Origin: Epiperipatus broadwayi
Taxonomy: Eukaryota > Onychophora > Udeonychophora > Euonychophora > Peripatidae
Assembly: GCA_028023455.1 (NCBI GenBank)
Contig: JAQFVV010006305.1
Coordinates: 3,093,001-3,157,000 of the forward strand
Reading direction: 5' to 3'
DNA: 64,000 bases
The translations under genes were made by a program, and so were the position numbers. The notes under the pieces were generated by a model, which ran no database searches, had not been told where the DNA came from, and was given only the letters and a program-made list of their open reading frames with translations. This document shows positions 13,638-26,940 of the stretch, one piece after another. The stretch's first letter is position 1. Each line of letters starts with the position of its first letter.

Positions 13638-15251
13638 ATGGCTACTGCCCAGTCAAGCGTGAGCGAATTAAGCACCAATACAAAATTAACAACATCGTTA
13701 GTTTCAACATCGCCTATTTCGTATGCAAAAGTACTTAAAAGTAATAGCAATACTACAGCACCAACTCAAATACCGCGCTTCCGTAGAACAAACACAAATG
13801 ATATTAAAAATCTTGATCTAAACACTCGAGAGGAAAATCAACCCCCAGCCGCAATCTGGACAAAAGAAACGCTTGAAAATGTGACAGACCGTTTCAGTAA
13901 TACGGTGCCTCGGACGTTATTTGAAACATTTCGCAGGTTTTTTCACCAACTTCGTTAGTACTCGCAGTAACCGATAATCAATGCTCATTATATCGTTTCC
14001 CAAAAGCTTTATTATATGAAGCAATCACGCAAAATGCACTATGGGAAACAATCTCTTGTATCGCCGACCATCCAAATTCTCGATATATAACCATTGATTT
14101 TTATACTCAGCAGCAAAAAGAACGGTTTCAATCCACTATTTTAGCACTTGATAATTACGCACTCGTAATTATAGATGCTCTTCCGATCTCGGAAAAATAT
14201 AATTACTGGAGTGCTTAAAAATACTTATCTTAAATACAACGTACAAGATTTTCAAAAAATGATAAACCCGTTTGGAAAAGTAATTGCCCTACAGCCTATA
14301 TATTTAAAAGACACACCTATACCGATATGTAGTAATCGTTTTGAATTTAAAATAAAACTACATAAAAACGTAGACGCCTCAACGATTCCAACACAGATTA
14401 CAGATCAAGAAGCGACACTCTCTCTTCACATAAGAGGTCTAAAGCCACTTTGTTTTGGCTGTGGACAGAGAGGACACCTAGCAACTCAGTGCGATAACAC
14501 AAAAAGCAATCACTGTGAACAAACTAAAATCCTCTCCCCAGAACAACCCAGTGATGAAAATAAAATTTATAATAACACTACATCCATTGGCAACCCAATA
14601 ATAGAAACCGGAAAAAAACAGGTTCAAACACCCACAAACAAAAATAATAATGGATCAGAATTGCCTATCCCAAAGACCAACCAAAAAAATAATAACACAA
14701 AAACTAACACAGAAATCCAAGATTCAAACGAAAATAATTCTCAAGAAACCACAACACAAAATACAGCAATTACATCACAGGATCAGCATCTCAATAAAAC
14801 AAAATGTGTACCAAGTAAAAATCAACAAACAGAAAGTAAACACACACAGTTATATAATGAAAATATAAATCCAGATAATATAAAGATACCAATAATAAAA
14901 AAAACTACAATTATAAACAAAACTGCATCAAACATAATGGATGCAATAGAAGCCCCTCTTCCACCTATTCAAGAGAATACACCAGAGGGAAAAAGGAAGC
15001 CAGGCAGACCAAGTAAAAATCATGAATCCAAAAAGGCAAAAAAAACAGACCAAAAGCACAACTCATCAGACATATACAATTTAGAAAATGATGAAATAGA
15101 AATGGATGTAAGCCAACAACAAATGGACACCTGTTCGGTTTCATCACAAATTGCCTGTATAGAGTCTGAAGCAATATTAAATGAAAGAAAAACTGATAAT
15201 AAACCCAACAATGTCTTAAATATGTATCAGCATCCATCTACTGCAATATAA
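13638..15251 (+). pseudogene. Element A ORF1 (gag-like CCHC protein), interrupted by two indels
   Basis: ORF1 proteins of such elements bind the element RNA and form the RNP. The start ATG at 13638 aligns with the MAT/MET starts of the B and C ORF1s. The N-terminal part (to 13958) carries the PRFR-T-N-NDI motif shared with B and C. The frame is lost at a T-run near 13935, which has 6 T where B has 7. It is regained at 14177-14189, where a net 7-nt gain coincides with an adapter-like stretch, and the two shifts cancel. The downstream part holds CFGCGQRGHLATQC (C-x2-C-x4-H-x4-C), an N/Q/T-rich linker, and a canonical AT-hook KRKPGRPSK at 14991-15017 followed by a lysine-rich stretch. Without the probable assembly error the gene may be nearly intact. 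Confidence 0.8.
14174..14189 (+). other. Illumina adapter-like sequence inside ORF1 (probable assembly artefact)
   Basis: The 13-mer GCTCTTCCGATCT at 14177-14189 is identical to the 3' end of the standard Illumina adapter. With the three preceding bases, 15 of 16 positions agree. The homologous ORF1s of B and C have unrelated coding sequence here, and the replacement adds a net 7 nt. The ATG at 14175 lies inside this stretch and is not a biological start. Confidence 0.8.
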
Positions 15252-15313
15252 ACAAAAATTTAGTATTAAAAATAAAAAAAAAATCAATACCCTGTTAAAA
15301 AATTATTTAAAAC

Positions 15314-18300
15314 ATGAAGATAAAAATTGGATCTCTCAACATTAGAGGCTTAAATGCCACCAAAAAACTTTTTGATCTCAAAAAATGGTTACATACAACA
15401 CAACCACACATACTTGGGCTTTTGGAAACAAAAATATACAGCAGCTCTCAAATTGATCCATCAAAATATTTAGTCAGCCAAGGTTTTTGTGCCTGCTCAA
15501 GGCAATCATCATCACCATCAGGTGGCACAGGCATAATTATTTCCCACAACTGCCCTTTTGATTCTTTTAAAATTATATATATTGACTCTAATCTTATCAT
15601 ATTAACACTCCATCATAAAAATATCACACTTAACCTAGTATTTGTATATATACCACCAGGCCCCATCATCATCTCCAGAATAATAGCAACAATAAATTCA
15701 ATGCTTACAGCAACACCAAATCCCATAATACTCCTGGGAGATTTCAACATGACCTACCAAACTTTTGTCACCAAATGGATCCATCAAATAACAATCCCAC
15801 TTATGAGTGCTGAGGGTTTTCTCCCATCAAACTCAATATCTTTTAATAACAATAGATATAAGTCACTTATTGATTTGTGTTTCTACTCACCAATGTTACA
15901 TCATTATTTTAATCTTGAACTCTGTCCATCTATAATCTCAGATCATGCTGCTCAGTTCATCACCCTCGACCTAACAAAAATACAGAATACAACAATAGCC
16001 CTCCAAAAGACTATGCGAATACTTCTTCCAGCACAAACAACTGAATTCCTATATTCAGAAACATATATAATGCTCCAAAAACTTCAAAACATGTCACTCG
16101 ATCCAGTACAAAAGTATATAGCATTCACCAATATACTTTCTTTCAACATCAATCATATTACCTGCAACTCAACACCCCCCACCAGATTATTAGCATTGGC
16201 AGATGAACTACATAAAAGAATAACCATTTCCAGACCAACTACAGATAATCAAACACAAATTAAAAAACTTACAGAAATGTACAACAATACATGCAATACA
16301 CTAAAGCAATATGTAGCAATAAAAAAGAAAAAAATATGCCTTACACAACAACATACTTGGACCAGAGCATACATACGGTGGGCATTGGGATACCCATCCA
16401 CAGTCAGAGTGCCTATGGCACTTGAAATAGATGGTTCTATAACAGCTGGACATAACATGATAAACCCAATATATCAACACTTTAAAAAAAAACTGCAAAA
16501 ACAGAGTGTGTACATACCAAATGAAGACATATTTGGAGACCCTGAAACAGACACACCAATAACAACAACTGACATTGTATTTCAACTTGCAACAATAACA
16601 AACACATGTCACCCAGGACCACAAGGAATTCCCAAATTTGTGTTCAAACATCTTAGTCACTTCACAGCAAAATACCTGTGCGATCTAGCCAATTACATAT
16701 CCCAAAAAATTTACAACATACAAAGTCTATACCCAATTGCAATGGTTCCATTTAACAAAAAACCAACAGCAATATCATCTTTATCTAATCTACGACCAAT
16801 TTCAATGGGACCTTTAGGAATAAAAATTCTTGAAAGAGTGATAAAGGAAAAAATAGAACAACACATACTCCCTGTGTTATCATCAGCACAATATGCCAAA
16901 AAAGGATCATCCATTGGCCAGGGTGCCTTAATGTACAAAACAATTATTGAAGTAGTAAAAAAAAGAAAGAAATATGCACCAATTATAGTTCAACTAGACA
17001 TTGAGGCAGCTTTTGACTCAGTGCCTATAGCCAAATTATTAGACGTGCTGAAAAAAACAACAACACCTCCATCCCTACTATATATAATAGCAAATCTGCT
17101 ACTCAGCCGTGAAATTCACATCACATTGAATGGAAAAAAATCACCAGCCTTCAGACCGAGTCAATCCATCCCACAAGGATCCCCCCTAAGTGCCTTGCTC
17201 TTTACAATATATATAAATCCTCTATTAATAGAGATACAGAAAAAAATAAAAGGCATTCAAATTCCAAACACTGCTTTAAATATATCATGCATAGCCTATA
17301 TGGACGATGTAACCGTTTTCCTCCCCTCTAAAAAGAACCTCCCCATATTACAAGAGATAATCAAGAATTATACCTCAAATTTTAATTTAAAAATTAACAC
17401 AAATAAAACTGCTGCATGGTCAATATACACAGGCAAGCACTGTACAGAGATGTTTAATGGTAAACCATCTGCTTTCCTTGGTTTCCCATTCTACCTTGGA
17501 ACCAATGGAATGAGGCAAAAAATTCAAAATAAATTAAAAATAGATGCTGAAAAAATCACAGCCTCACTTGAAAAGTCATACCTGTCAATATATGCAAAGG
17601 TAGCACTATTTAATCAACTTATAACTACAAAAATTACATACTATACACCTATAATCAAATTTGCAAAAACATTCATATCTAAAATCTCATCAATCTGTAA
17701 CAAACTAATATGGAAGAGAAAGACAGTGGCAATCTCTTTAAAAAATCTGAGCAGACCACCACATAGCAATGGACTTGGACTCCATACAATCAATGTTTTT
17801 TACACACAGAAATCAGTAAATCTAATAACAGCAACCATAAAAAGATTTCCAGACCTGGAGTGTGTAATCAGTATAATACCCACAGACAGACCACCCCCTT
17901 CATATGGATATCTATCCACACTGATTGAAGAACTCAAGCCAATATACAACAAAATATCACTCAATAATGACAACAAGTATACATACTGGGACATTTACAA
18001 TATACTACATCCCAACCAGACACCCAATCTACATCCATCAGTTCTTGGAATAGACAACAGGCAACTACTGCAACAATTCAGAAAATGGTCATTAGAACCA
18101 AAATTATTCGATTTTCTACTTAAGCTTAATCTCAATGCTCTACCCACAACCCATTTCCTTAGATTTCGTAGATTCTATACCAATATAGACCCCATGTGCG
18201 GACTATGTCATAGAGAAGAAGAGACACAAGATCATTTTCTTCATTCCTGCAGTGCCCTAGAAACAATACGTCGCACAATGTTTACCACATACAGAAAGGC

Positions 18301-18550
18301 TATCATTTCAATAGATGAAATAATAAATACATTTAAAAAAGGCAATAACCCTGCTATTCGTGCAGCAACATACAGCCTTTATGCCTACTGGTGCACCAGA
18401 TGCACTTTTGCACTTGCCAATAACCCTCGACGCCACCCAGCAACATATTCAATAAAACTAGAACTGTTAAGAAAAAGAGACAGCATCCTAGCTCAACCAG
18501 ATATATTTGCAGCCACATGGTCACACTTGAAACAGAGATCCAGTCTATGA
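15314..18550 (+). CDS. Element A ORF2: APE endonuclease / reverse transcriptase, 1078 aa
   Basis: This enzyme nicks target DNA and reverse transcribes the element RNA onto the nick. APE-type endonuclease signatures are N9 (NIRGLN), E38 (GLLETK), D143 and N145 (LLGDFNM), D187 (LIDLCFYSP), and D210-H211 (SDH). Reverse transcriptase follows: RPISM at about 494, motif A LDIEAAFDSV (D562), motif B QGSPLSALLF at about 621, and motif C AYMDD (662-665). The C-terminal zinc knuckle is C962-x2-C965-x8-H974-x4-C979, as in L1/Tx1-type ORF2 proteins. There is no RNase H domain. The length equals that of B ORF2 (1078 codons), the frame is uninterrupted, and all catalytic residues that can be read are present. 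The start is the ATG at 15314, where the sequence aligns with the MKLKITAFN start of B. Confidence 0.92.
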   Translation: MKIKIGSLNIRGLNATKKLFDLKKWLHTTQPHILGLLETKIYSSSQIDPSKYLVSQGFCACSRQSSSPSGGTGIIISHNCPFDSFKIIYIDSNLIILTLHHKNITLNLVFVYIPPGPIIISRIIATINSMLTATPNPIILLGDFNMTYQTFVTKWIHQITIPLMSAEGFLPSNSISFNNNRYKSLIDLCFYSPMLHHYFNLELCPSIISDHAAQFITLDLTKIQNTTIALQKTMRILLPAQTTEFLYSETYIMLQKLQNMSLDPVQKYIAFTNILSFNINHITCNSTPPTRLLALADELHKRITISRPTTDNQTQIKKLTEMYNNTCNTLKQYVAIKKKKICLTQQHTWTRAYIRWALGYPSTVRVPMALEIDGSITAGHNMINPIYQHFKKKLQKQSVYIPNEDIFGDPETDTPITTTDIVFQLATITNTCHPGPQGIPKFVFKHLSHFTAKYLCDLANYISQKIYNIQSLYPIAMVPFNKKPTAISSLSNLRPISMGPLGIKILERVIKEKIEQHILPVLSSAQYAKKGSSIGQGALMYKTIIEVVKKRKKYAPIIVQLDIEAAFDSVPIAKLLDVLKKTTTPPSLLYIIANLLLSREIHITLNGKKSPAFRPSQSIPQGSPLSALLFTIYINPLLIEIQKKIKGIQIPNTALNISCIAYMDDVTVFLPSKKNLPILQEIIKNYTSNFNLKINTNKTAAWSIYTGKHCTEMFNGKPSAFLGFPFYLGTNGMRQKIQNKLKIDAEKITASLEKSYLSIYAKVALFNQLITTKITYYTPIIKFAKTFISKISSICNKLIWKRKTVAISLKNLSRPPHSNGLGLHTINVFYTQKSVNLITATIKRFPDLECVISIIPTDRPPPSYGYLSTLIEELKPIYNKISLNNDNKYTYWDIYNILHPNQTPNLHPSVLGIDNRQLLQQFRKWSLEPKLFDFLLKLNLNALPTTHFLRFRRFYTNIDPMCGLCHREEETQDHFLHSCSALETIRRTMFTTYRKAIISIDEIINTFKKGNNPAIRAATYSLYAYWCTRCTFALANNPRRHPATYSIKLELLRKRDSILAQPDIFAATWSHLKQRSSL

Positions 18551-18774
18551 AATATAAAGACCAATAAGATAGATGATGACATTTTCAACATCAGCATTTT
18601 TTCCAACTTTAAAAAAAAAAAATGCAAGCATAAACTGAACTAAATAGAAGACCAAATTTAAAAACAAGAAGAAAAAAAAAGGATGCAGAAAAGATAAAGA
18701 CTTATATACTGAAAGTTGTAATTTGTTTTTCATTTGTAAAAAATCAATATATGACTCTGTAACTTTTTAGACTC

Positions 18775-18797
18775 AATAAAGTTTTGCTTTGAAACAC
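18775..18797 (+). promoter_or_regulatory. Polyadenylation signal and conserved 3' terminus of element A
   Basis: AATAAA at 18775-18780 is followed by GTTTTGCTTTGAAACA. B (39445-39469) and C (45272-45295) end in the same pattern: AATAAAGTT, a pyrimidine-rich spacer, then TTTGAAACA. The repeat array starts within a few bases. In target-primed reverse transcription this terminus would be what ORF2 recognises and copies first. Confidence 0.7.
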
Positions 18798-18802
18798 ACG
18801 TC

Positions 18803-20189
<1,387 letters not shown>

Positions 20190-20275
<86 letters not shown>
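20190..20275 (+). repeat. (TAA)n array 3 of island 1
   Basis: A pure TAA array of about 86 bp between the minus-strand LINE and the truncated C-family copy. Confidence 0.97.
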
Positions 20276-21592
<1,317 letters not shown>

Positions 21593-21912
21593 ATTATAAT
21601 TAAAATAATAAATTTAATGGTTTACAAACTATTACAAAAAATTCTTAAATCCGCAGAAGTACTTTCAGTCAATTTCTTAAACCTGCCTCAACTGCCATTA
21701 AATTCAAAAACAAAAGTGGAAACAAACATCATCAATTAACATTAAAATATGAGATTCATGGAATTTGAATTGATGACTGTTTGCTTCCGCTTTTGTTTTT
21801 TGAATTTAATGGCAGTTGAGGCAGGTTTAAGAAATTAACCGAAAGTACTTCTGCAGATTTTGATTGTTTGTAATAGTTCATAAACCATTAAATTTATTAT
21901 TTCAATTATAAT
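21593..21912. mobile_element. Foldback element with about 140-bp inverted arms
   Basis: The left arm begins ATTATAATTAAAATAATAAA, and the right arm is its near-exact reverse complement ending at 21912. The arms include TTAAACCTGCCTCAACTGCC and its complement. A loop of a few tens of bases separates them. No coding sequence is present. This is a MITE-like or foldback transposon, with superfamily not assigned. Confidence 0.8.
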
Positions 21913-22489
21913 ATATATATATGATAAATTTAAATATTTTTATGAAATTAGTTATAATGAAAACAAAAGAATAACTAGGAAATATTTTCATGTAAAGACT
22001 AATGAAATGTATCAGCAATGGTGTTTCTAGATAACTATTAATTATTATTGACAGTTTTTAAGTCAAACAATTTTCTTTGTGGTCCACAATAGTTTTTTGA
22101 CTTGGGTTTAATTTGAAATAAAAAAAATCTTTGTTATTTCAAACCCAAAGTGTTTTAAGGATTTAAATCCGGACACATATTTTTATAGGTATGAGGGCAT
22201 AGAAGAATTTCATCCTCACTTTATATTCAGCAAAAATTATTTAATTATCTTTACAAAAGCTATGCGTAACATGCTGAATTAAATATTTTCAAGAAAATAA
22301 GTGTGATGCATACAAATGAACGAGTGAGTTATTTCAATATAATATTAGTAGTATTGCTAAATAACTATCAAATACTAAAGACAGTCTTTAAACTAAACAC
22401 TTTGTTCTAGTAATAAATAATATTTTTGTAGTGGAAATTTCACTATACCCCTTACAAGTTAAGAATTTATTTCTATTTGGTTTTACTGC

Positions 22490-22838
22490 CTTGAGAAGAG
22501 ATGAGAGTGATGTAGTGAAAATGACATTACAGACATTATTAATTATTGGATCATTTTTAGTCTAATGAATATCTAACAAAAATTATTAATATACTTTAAT
22601 AGATGAAATACACAGGCTTATATATATATATATACCTGTGTCTATATATGTAATAGACAGGGTATGAGCACAGACTTTCACATGACCCACCCTCCACACC
22701 ATCTCATAACACTATGGTGTGGAGGGTGGGTCATGTGAAAGTCTGTGCTCATACCCTGTCTATTAATATACTTTAAGAAATTTGCATCAAAGTTATGAGA
22801 ACAGCTTGTTTGATATTTATCACTAAACAGTAGTAATT
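22490..22838. repeat. Repeat family R6, copy 1 (carries an insertion)
   Basis: Matches 23440-23590 and 62990-63165 around GTCTAATGAAT...AAAAATTATTAAT and, further on, CAAAGTT(A/G)TGAGA...AGTAGTAATTTG. A 161-bp hairpin insert with 16-bp flanking duplications interrupts it. Confidence 0.65.
22600..22760. mobile_element. Hairpin insertion with 16-bp flanking duplication
   Basis: TATTAATATACTTTAA flanks the segment at 22584-22599 and 22761-22776. The related repeat at about 63080 has one copy of the corresponding site and no insert. The insert contains a small hairpin (ACACAGG...CCTGTGT, 22610-22641). It also contains a perfect inverted repeat at 22651-22765, with 52-bp arms separated by 11 nt. 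The arms are far more GC-rich than the surroundings, and the last five bases of the right arm belong to the flanking duplication. The identity of the element is unknown. Confidence 0.7.
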
Positions 22839-22839
22839 T

Positions 22840-23313
<474 letters not shown>

Positions 23314-23439
23314 CTGAACAATAATAAAGATATTTGTAAGAGATTGTGGTCTGGGCTAACTGATGTACAAAATGTAAATTTTGGGGATCATAGATCTTTT
23401 TTCCATGTCTTTGATCATATGTTTATAATTACACTCCTC

Positions 23440-23590
23440 CACAAGGTGTTAAAAATGGATAGAAACCAGTCCCTACCTTGTGAGAGAGTAGTGTCATGAA
23501 AATTACACTACCAAAATATTATTCATTATTGGATAATCTCTAGACTAATGAATGATTAATAAAAATTATTAATTTGTTCTAATAGTTAAC
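23440..23590. repeat. Repeat family R6, copy 2
   Basis: Similar to copy 1 around ATTATT(C/A)ATTATTGGAT and CTAATGAAT...AAAAATTATTAAT. It lies on the other side of the compound microsatellite. Confidence 0.5.
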
Positions 23591-24479
23591 AATGTGACAT
23601 TTTAATGCCCTTTTCAGTGGAACATACGTATATATATTCTAAACATTTTAATAAACCGGTAAATAAATCAAATAAATATATAACACCTAGAATATAAACT
23701 TATTTGCAGAATAATTAAGTCCAAATAAGTTATTATAATAATTCACAAATCACACTACCAAAAAAATATTTTTTTCTGACATGTAAAGTATTTGTATTTA
23801 GTTGACCCATAAATAAGTTTATATATATACAATTTTTTTGACTTATTTTATTTATATGCAATAAATACTACAATAGATTATATTTATTTCCATTTTCTAA
23901 TTATATTATATAAATTTGTAGACTTATTAATGTCAATCATTGTCTATTAAATATTTGTTATATACACTATTTTGCACTCCATATTTCATTTTAATTCTAT
24001 GTATAAGAATAATCATTTAGTGCAAAAAATCAAAGCAACCTTACTTACTATATATATGTATTTTAAAAAATAAATGAACATTAGCCATTGAATAGTTGAT
24101 TTCCAAATTAGAATGTCAATACAATACTTTCCTTTATGTATTGAAAATGTACTTCACTTATTTTCAAAACTTTAATGTATCTGCAACAATCATATATGTT
24201 ATTTGCACATCACATAGGGCAACACCAAGTTAAATCTAATTTTTAATCTTATATAAAAGTATATGATGGTTGTTCCTTGTATTCATACTTAAATAATAAT
24301 AGTTAATACTTTTATAATTAAAGTAAAATGAGATGTATGGTACAGGATTTATGAATCTTATTGATTATATATATTTCTAGTCCTTAAGGATTACATATAA
24401 TCATTACGTTTGATCACTACATATCCATAATAGGATAATATTTTTTCCAAGAATATTCAAATATATCAAATCCACACCT
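23591..24479. other. AT-rich intergenic DNA, nothing recognised
   Basis: No gene, RNA or structured repeat is visible. Confidence 0.6.
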
Positions 24480-25050
24480 TGCCTTCTCCAGAGCTCTTTG
24501 GAAAACGTCTGTATTTGATCAATCTATCCCACATGTCATCTTTTTCTAGTTATCTTACAATTTCTTATGGTCCTTGCCCATCTACTATCATATTTTTACA
24601 ATATGTCTTTCCACATCACCTTCTTCATGTATCTCTTAATATTTCATTGTATAGTGTGTAGTCTCCATATTGCTTTTCTATCAGTTGTCCAAATGTCAGA
24701 GCCATAAAAAACATGGAGAAAACAATTTTTTTTTCAGGTGCACATACACTTAATATTAGCATTAAGTAATTTCTGAAGAAAACATTTTGCCCAAATAAAA
24801 TTTTATGATAAATTTCATCTATTACATTTTCATTTAAATTAATCTCTTAAATAATATTTGAGATTATTAATTTTTAATTCATTGTCAGCATTTTTTATAT
24901 ATTTTTTTAAAATAAAGCTAAAAAAATAATACTTTAGTTTTTTTCAGTATTTATATTTAGTCATACTTTATCGTTTTAATCCTCTATTAACTTTTGTAAC
25001 ATTTCCTGCAGCTTAGAAACATTTTATAAAACAACTTATATCAATGACTT
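24480..25050 (-). pseudogene. Decayed RTE-like LINE fragment
   Basis: On the minus strand this resembles the better preserved RTE-like sequence at 63290-64000 in the same order. The segment around CATCTACTATCAT...CAATATGTC, the stretch with CAGTTGTCCAAATGTCAGAGCCATAA, and the stretch with TTTTGTAACATTTCCTGCAGC have counterparts there. No open frame remains. It is an old, heavily mutated and deleted copy of the C-terminal RT region. Confidence 0.6.
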
Positions 25051-26440
25051 AAAAACAATTTTGATTTTTTTCATATTTTAGCTTTTCATTTAAATCGGCA
25101 TATTTTCTTAATGCCAAGATCGCTTTACTAATTAGTTATAGAAATAAAAGTAACTAGTTCATTCGAATGAAATATGCAGTAAAAAGAAATTAGCCAACCA
25201 AAAGACCAATCATTCTATTTTATGATAATATTAATAGAAAATCAAAGATATCTATTACAATCATTCTTCATACTTAATGAAACAATTTACTCTGAAAGCT
25301 ATTATAATGTTTTCGAGAGCAGAAAGTACTCTAAAAACTAAATATTCTAAGTGAAAATATGATGTAACAAGATATGACATAGAATCTTTTGATTCACTGT
25401 AACTTTTGTAACAATTTAAAGTTGAATCCTGCTTTGAGTTTTTTACTGTCATATATTTAACTATAAAGAAGCTTCTGATGGTAAAGGAAAGATAAAATTT
25501 TGAACGTCACAATGCAGATATTTTCCAAGATATTTAAATATTCATTATAAGTTGATTTATACATCTATCAAAATATCATAACAAATCATTTAGCAAAAAG
25601 CGCAGTGTCGGTAATTATTTAATTTTACAAAAATAAATAGTTTCACTATAAATAAAGCTGTAAAAAATTACTGAAATTTGAAATGACAATATTTAGAGAT
25701 TTTATGAGAGTTAAATTTATTATTTTTTCTTTGGATAACTTCTATTATTAGTCTGATCAGCTTTCATTTCGATCAATAATATTAGCATTTCTTTTTTTTT
25801 TTTTTCGATTTCTACTTAATCAATGTGCTTAAAATACTAGATCTGTAACTATTGGTGAAATCTATTAGTTTATCGCAATTAATCTTTAGCAAATCATTTG
25901 TATACAAATATAGACTGTTTTCTTTTGGAACTAGTTTCAATAATTAATTAGAAGCTTTTGCTAATTTTGGTGATCAACAAATGCATTTTAATACATTATA
26001 TAATTATTTAGAAAAATATTTGTTGATTTAATCGTTTTTTTTACTAATAATTTTAACATAAAACTTACTCCTAAAATTAATATATTGTTAATAATACTCT
26101 AAAAAAAATCCAAATGTGATTTTATTATTAATCTTCTTTACAAAGAACTGAAATAGAAGTGTGGTTTTTATGACATCATTATTATTTTTTTGTCTTTTTG
26201 CTTTACGTTTTATTAATTTTGTTGGTCAAAATAATGTTTTACTGTTAGCCATAATTAAATATATAATTAAGAAAGTTGCATGTAAATAGAGTTAATAACT
26301 TTATAAAAATATTTGTAAGCTTTTTAATACTTGAAAATAAAATAGTTGTTTACAAACATATAAAAATATAGAAAAGTATACATAATATTTAAATACATGT
26401 ATATTATTTATACTAAATTTAATGTAATTAAAGAGGACTT
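25051..26440. other. AT-rich intergenic DNA, nothing recognised
   Basis: No gene or structured repeat is visible. Homopolymer T-runs are common. Confidence 0.6.
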
Positions 26441-26744
26441 GAACTCAGACTTTCAAACTTTCTATAGCTATCCACTATATCTTATATAACTGATACACAT
26501 GACTACCTACATGTGAGAAAGATAAATAATCTCCAATATATGTATTTCATGCTGAATCAGCACTCATCAGTTGATCCAAATTACCATATCGCTCTCTCTC
26601 TCTCACACACACACACATATATATATATACAGGGTGGAGAAGATTGAACTTGACCATTAAAGTTTGAAATTACTTGCTATCTTAATATAAACATAGCACT
26701 GATTGTATGTGTATATATATATATATATATATATACAATATATA

Positions 26745-26793
<49 letters not shown>

Positions 26794-26940
26794 GAAATTG
26801 TATTCTAGATTAACTGCTGAGTTCTGGTTCAGTATGAAATACATTTACTGGGGCTCATTTATCTTTTTCACATGTATGTAATCAATTGTATCAATTGTGT
26901 AAGATAAAATGGACAGCTATAGGGAATTTGAAAATCTGAT
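26441..26940. repeat. Repeat family R5, inverted pair around (TA)n
   Basis: The left unit (about 26445-26590, with GGACTTGAACTCAGA and GCACTCATCAGTTGATCC) is matched by an inverted unit at about 26800-26935. Between them lie short (CT)n, (CA)n and long (TA)n tracts and a CAGGGTGGAGAAG segment. Related sequence is at 10070-10150 and 62640-62930. Confidence 0.7.

Larger units (their letters stand above)
13422..18802 (+). mobile_element. Element A: full-length APE-type non-LTR retrotransposon in a TAA array
   Basis: The order is 5' UTR (13422-13637), ORF1 (13638-15251, interrupted), a 62-nt spacer, ORF2 (15314-18550, intact) and 3' UTR ending AATAAAGTTTTGCTTTGAAACA then CACGTC. (TAA)n lies on both sides. 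Two ORFs, an APE endonuclease, no LTR and no RNase H place it near the L1/Tx1 group. It is a sister of elements B and C in this window but clearly diverged from both. ORF2 integrity, with ORF1 damage limited to two sites of which one is an adapter match, suggests a young and possibly competent copy. Confidence 0.85.

Noticed and set aside
14175-14190. ATG at 14175 as the start of a separate gag-like gene
   Set aside because: It lies in the adapter-like stretch. The real ORF1 start is at 13638 by alignment with B and C.
14650-15237. Additional frames on both strands over ORF1 of element A
   Set aside because: They are shadows of the A-rich, low-complexity ORF1 linker, as are those at 16249-17994 and 40334-40833 over other element genes.
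17200-17330. Retroviral or pararetroviral polymerase (YMDD motif)
   Set aside because: There are no LTRs, protease, RNase H or integrase. The APE endonuclease and two-ORF layout show a non-LTR retrotransposon.
26625-26660. Mariner-like terminal motif CAGGGTGG
   Set aside because: The match is short, with no partner end and no transposase relic; it lies within repeat R5.
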